Assembly (NCBI GenBank): GCA_023091665.1
Contig: JALJCQ010000025.1
Coordinates: forward strand, 496,001 to 560,000
Length of the DNA: 64,000 nucleotides
Source of the DNA: Pythium myriotylum
Lineage: Eukaryota; Oomycota; Peronosporomycetes; Pythiales; Pythiaceae
Direction: 5' to 3'
The notes under the pieces were generated by a model. The model saw only the letters and a program-made list of their open reading frames with translations. It made no database searches and was not told the DNA's origin. The position numbers and the translations under genes were made by a program. This document shows, piece by piece, positions 61,769 through 64,000 of this stretch. Within the stretch, counting starts at the first letter, position 1. Each line of letters begins with the position of its first letter.

Positions 61769-62511
61769 GGGGGAGGATTGGGGGGGAATGTCAAGTGAGT
61801 GATGAAGTGGCAACTGGTGCTGCGAGGATTCATTCACTGAATCATGTCGAACGAAGAGGCCTCTATCAACGTATGCTTGAGTCACATTGACCCAGCAAAT
61901 GCGTATGAAAACAAACACTAGAACCTCTAAGAACTGGATGTTTGCATAATTCGGTGTGACATAGGTGAACTAGCTTGCTCGAGCTTGAGTGTACTACGAC
62001 TATCTCGATAACTATCATATTTGACATATTAGTTTTTATGAAAGGTATATTTACCGTATTTAAGGCCAAATTTCAATCCATCCAACCCAAATGCATCTTT
62101 TTTTAAAAAGATGCATGAGATCTCAGTCAGTACGGGAAAACCTGTTTTTAAACAGGTTTTCCCGTACTGACTGAGATCTCAGGCACGTTTGTTGCTATCC
62201 TCAGCACGCACATTGTATCACAAGAGATGGCTTCAGTGTAACCCACCTCAACCCACCCTTTATAGAAACCAATAGTGGTGTTGATTCGGCCTCGAAGTCG
62301 TCTCTTCCAGGCCGACTGCGGATCGCGCGGGTCGGAGCTCAAGTCAACGAGTTCGAGTATGCCTTGGTAAGTCAAGCATTGGCTAGTCCACAACGAGCCG
62401 TAGAAGTGCGAACACTTCATGCGTGTGTAAGCCAAGTCTTGAGGTGACTGCCGAGAACGATTGGTTGAGCGAGCGTTTGCAAAGACCTTGACCGTGGCCG
62501 ATTATAATTAT
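61769..62511. other. Intergenic region with two abutting palindromes
   Basis: About 740 nt. It contains the palindromes at 62091-62181. A 95-codon minus frame (62148-62435) was not recognised and is not annotated. Confidence 0.5.
62091..62181. repeat. Two adjoining perfect palindromes
   Basis: First: ATGCATCTTTTT, TT, AAAAAGATGCAT (62091-62116), 12-nt arms. Second: 32-nt perfect arms 62116-62147 and 62150-62181 with a TT centre, beginning TGAGATCTCAGTCAGTACGG. They share base 62116. Both would form strong hairpins or cruciforms. Confidence 0.95.
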
Positions 62512-64000
62512 TCAAATCGATCCATTGCCTTTGCTCAATCTCCACCTGATGCGTAATCTACGTCGTCGCACCCTTACGCGGATAACTCGATTTGTCAAAG
62601 TCGAGCGCAGAATCAATCCTAATGCGACCAGCTCCTCTTGCGCCTCGTCATGGTCATCAGCGATAGCTGCGAGCGCGTTTACCACGTCCTCGTTTTCGAT
62701 GTTTGGGGCGAGGTGCCTGATTGCGCCGGCTGCGACTGCTTGATCTTTCGCAGTCGAATCACCGTCGACAAGTAAGGCTAGAGCTCGGCTCGCGTTCTGC
62801 AGCATCCTCACGTCGTTAATCTCGATGACACCTACTAATGCGATAACAGCGCCTTCTTGCACAGCCAGGCTTCTAACTTGCGGATGGCGATTCACAAGTT
62901 CAATCATAAACTCCATGGCGCTTTGCTGGGGCTCGTATTCGTTGGATCGTAGCAGGTCGACAAGACGCTTGATGCCACCAGCTTCGACAAATTCTTTACT
63001 GTCTCTGCTGCATAGATGGCTGAGCACTGAGACCGCAAAGCCTGCGAGGAAATACGGGTCGTCGACCAGTTGGCAGACAACATAATCGATCGCGCCAGCC
63101 TCGACAGCTTGTTTCTGAGCCAACTCATTATCCCTGATGAGGGTTTCAAGTGCCAGCAAGGCGTTGGGTACATGAAGCTCGTTCTGACGCCTCAGCACGC
63201 CTACGACGGCTGGGACAGCGCCAGCTACAATGCACACTTCCTGGGCTGACTTGTTGGTATCGGAGAGATATCGAAGAGACATGAGTGCCTGTTGCGGATC
63301 CATGGACTCGACCGAGAGGTGCGCGACAAGAATAGGGACGAGTTGGGCTTCAATAACCGCTTCTTGGGCGGCTGCACAGTTTTCAACGAGCGTATGGATG
63401 ACGCTGGCACTCGCTTCTTTCTCCTCGATGGACCCATTCTTCAGAAGTTCCTTCACCACAGAAACACACCCTGCTTCCAGTGCTGATGCTTGTGCACGAG
63501 GAGACCTGGCAATGGTCTGCGCCAATAATTCGAGCTGCAGGGACTTGTCCATCCCCATATCGCTTCCGATCGACTCAACCATTGCCGCGATCCCTCCCCC
63601 GGCAATCACGGCGTCTCGACTGGGTTCGTCGCCGTATGAAAGAAGCGTTAACGCTGTTGCAGCGGCATCGGCATTCTTGGGAACCTTGGTGCACAGCAGG
63701 CGGGCGAGTAGGGAAACTCCGTCGAGCTCCACTAACATCGACTTGAAGGCTTCACCACGCCCCACAAACTCAGAAAGTGCCAGGCCAGCGTTTGCCCACG
63801 CCTCGCTAGGCCCTTCGGAGAGAACTCGGACCAGCTCGACGACAGCTCCGGCCTCTTGTGCTGCTGCAATCAACGGGGGATTGAAGTACACAAGTCGCAA
63901 GAAGAACTCGGCTGCACACGAGCAAGTCGCTTGGTTTCGAAGTAAAACAATAGCAGTCTCGAGGGCTCCAGCGTCTACGACAGCCGCTTTGACGTCTTCG
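62512..64000 (-). CDS. Armadillo-repeat protein 4 (3' part, continues beyond the window)
   Basis: The minus-strand frame is open from the window end (codons for EDVKAAVVDAGALETAIVLL) to a stop at 62512-62514, so at least 495 residues and about 11 armadillo repeats are present; the N-terminus lies outside. Typical units are NKSAQEVCIVAGAVPAVVGV and NELAQKQAVEAGAIDYVVCQ. The segment AAAQEAGAVVELVRVLSEGP parallels IAAQEAGVVDALIRVLSKGP in gene 3, confirming they are paralogues. The C-terminus ends in a short Arg-rich tail (RVRVRRRRLRIRWRLSKG), unlike the other three. The real start codon cannot be given. Confidence 0.9.
   Translation of the reverse strand, partial: EDVKAAVVDAGALETAIVLLRNQATCSCAAEFFLRLVYFNPPLIAAAQEAGAVVELVRVLSEGPSEAWANAGLALSEFVGRGEAFKSMLVELDGVSLLARLLCTKVPKNADAAATALTLLSYGDEPSRDAVIAGGGIAAMVESIGSDMGMDKSLQLELLAQTIARSPRAQASALEAGCVSVVKELLKNGSIEEKEASASVIHTLVENCAAAQEAVIEAQLVPILVAHLSVESMDPQQALMSLRYLSDTNKSAQEVCIVAGAVPAVVGVLRRQNELHVPNALLALETLIRDNELAQKQAVEAGAIDYVVCQLVDDPYFLAGFAVSVLSHLCSRDSKEFVEAGGIKRLVDLLRSNEYEPQQSAMEFMIELVNRHPQVRSLAVQEGAVIALVGVIEINDVRMLQNASRALALLVDGDSTAKDQAVAAGAIRHLAPNIENEDVVNALAAIADDHDEAQEELVALGLILRSTLTNRVIRVRVRRRRLRIRWRLSKGNGSI

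Overview
This window looks like nuclear DNA of an oomycete, probably a Pythium/Phytophthora-type peronosporalean. The reasons are GC-rich coding sequence, very short GT-AG introns (50-93 nt where I can place both ends), dense gene packing, a bZIP-like gene of the kind expanded in oomycetes, a Pro/Thr-rich secreted protein, and nested Ty1/copia and chromodomain Ty3/gypsy retrotransposons. I cannot name the species from sequence alone.

Layout. (1) 1-4795: 3' part of a non-LTR (LINE) retrotransposon with endonuclease, reverse transcriptase, zinc-finger and RNase H domains, broken by one in-frame stop and ending in an A-tract. (2) 5140-5765: remnant of a bZIP-like gene. (3) 5766-17118: a Ty1/copia element whose parts lie in circularly permuted order and which is itself split by a Ty3/gypsy chromovirus (8611-15774, 303-bp LTRs, TSD ATGAA). 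(4) 17793-32938: a divergent pair of host genes, bZIP-like on the minus strand and MATE transporter on the plus strand. Each is interrupted early in its coding sequence by a young LTR retrotransposon: a minus-strand chromovirus at 18737-24177 (TSD GTCGC) in bZIP and a minus-strand copia at 24670-31313 (TSD GAGCC) in MATE. With each element and one TSD copy set aside, both host reading frames run through exactly. The MATE gene also has a nonsense codon and a frameshift. (5) 33833-51272: a compact set of mostly intact housekeeping and membrane genes: decayed secreted protein, PPCS (coenzyme A synthesis), mitochondrial BolA (Fe-S), AP-complex sigma subunit, a CCDC112/CCDC148-like coiled-coil protein, an F-box protein, a prominin-like five-span protein, copine, SLC43-like MFS transporter, a two-pore K+ channel with EF-hands, and a small membrane-anchored acidic protein. 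(6) 51354-64000: four armadillo-repeat genes in tandem on the minus strand (the last runs off the window), with one small Pro/Thr-rich secreted protein gene among them.

How it fits together. The left half is a transposon sink in which two host genes were silenced from a shared promoter. The right half is conserved gene space. Long homopolymer G/C runs (48-67, 4878-4905, 19764-19791) fall only in the transposon half, and two of them break reading frames, so assembly quality there should be treated with caution. The ARM array is the largest uncharacterised gene system in the window. No RNA gene, CRISPR array or riboswitch was seen.
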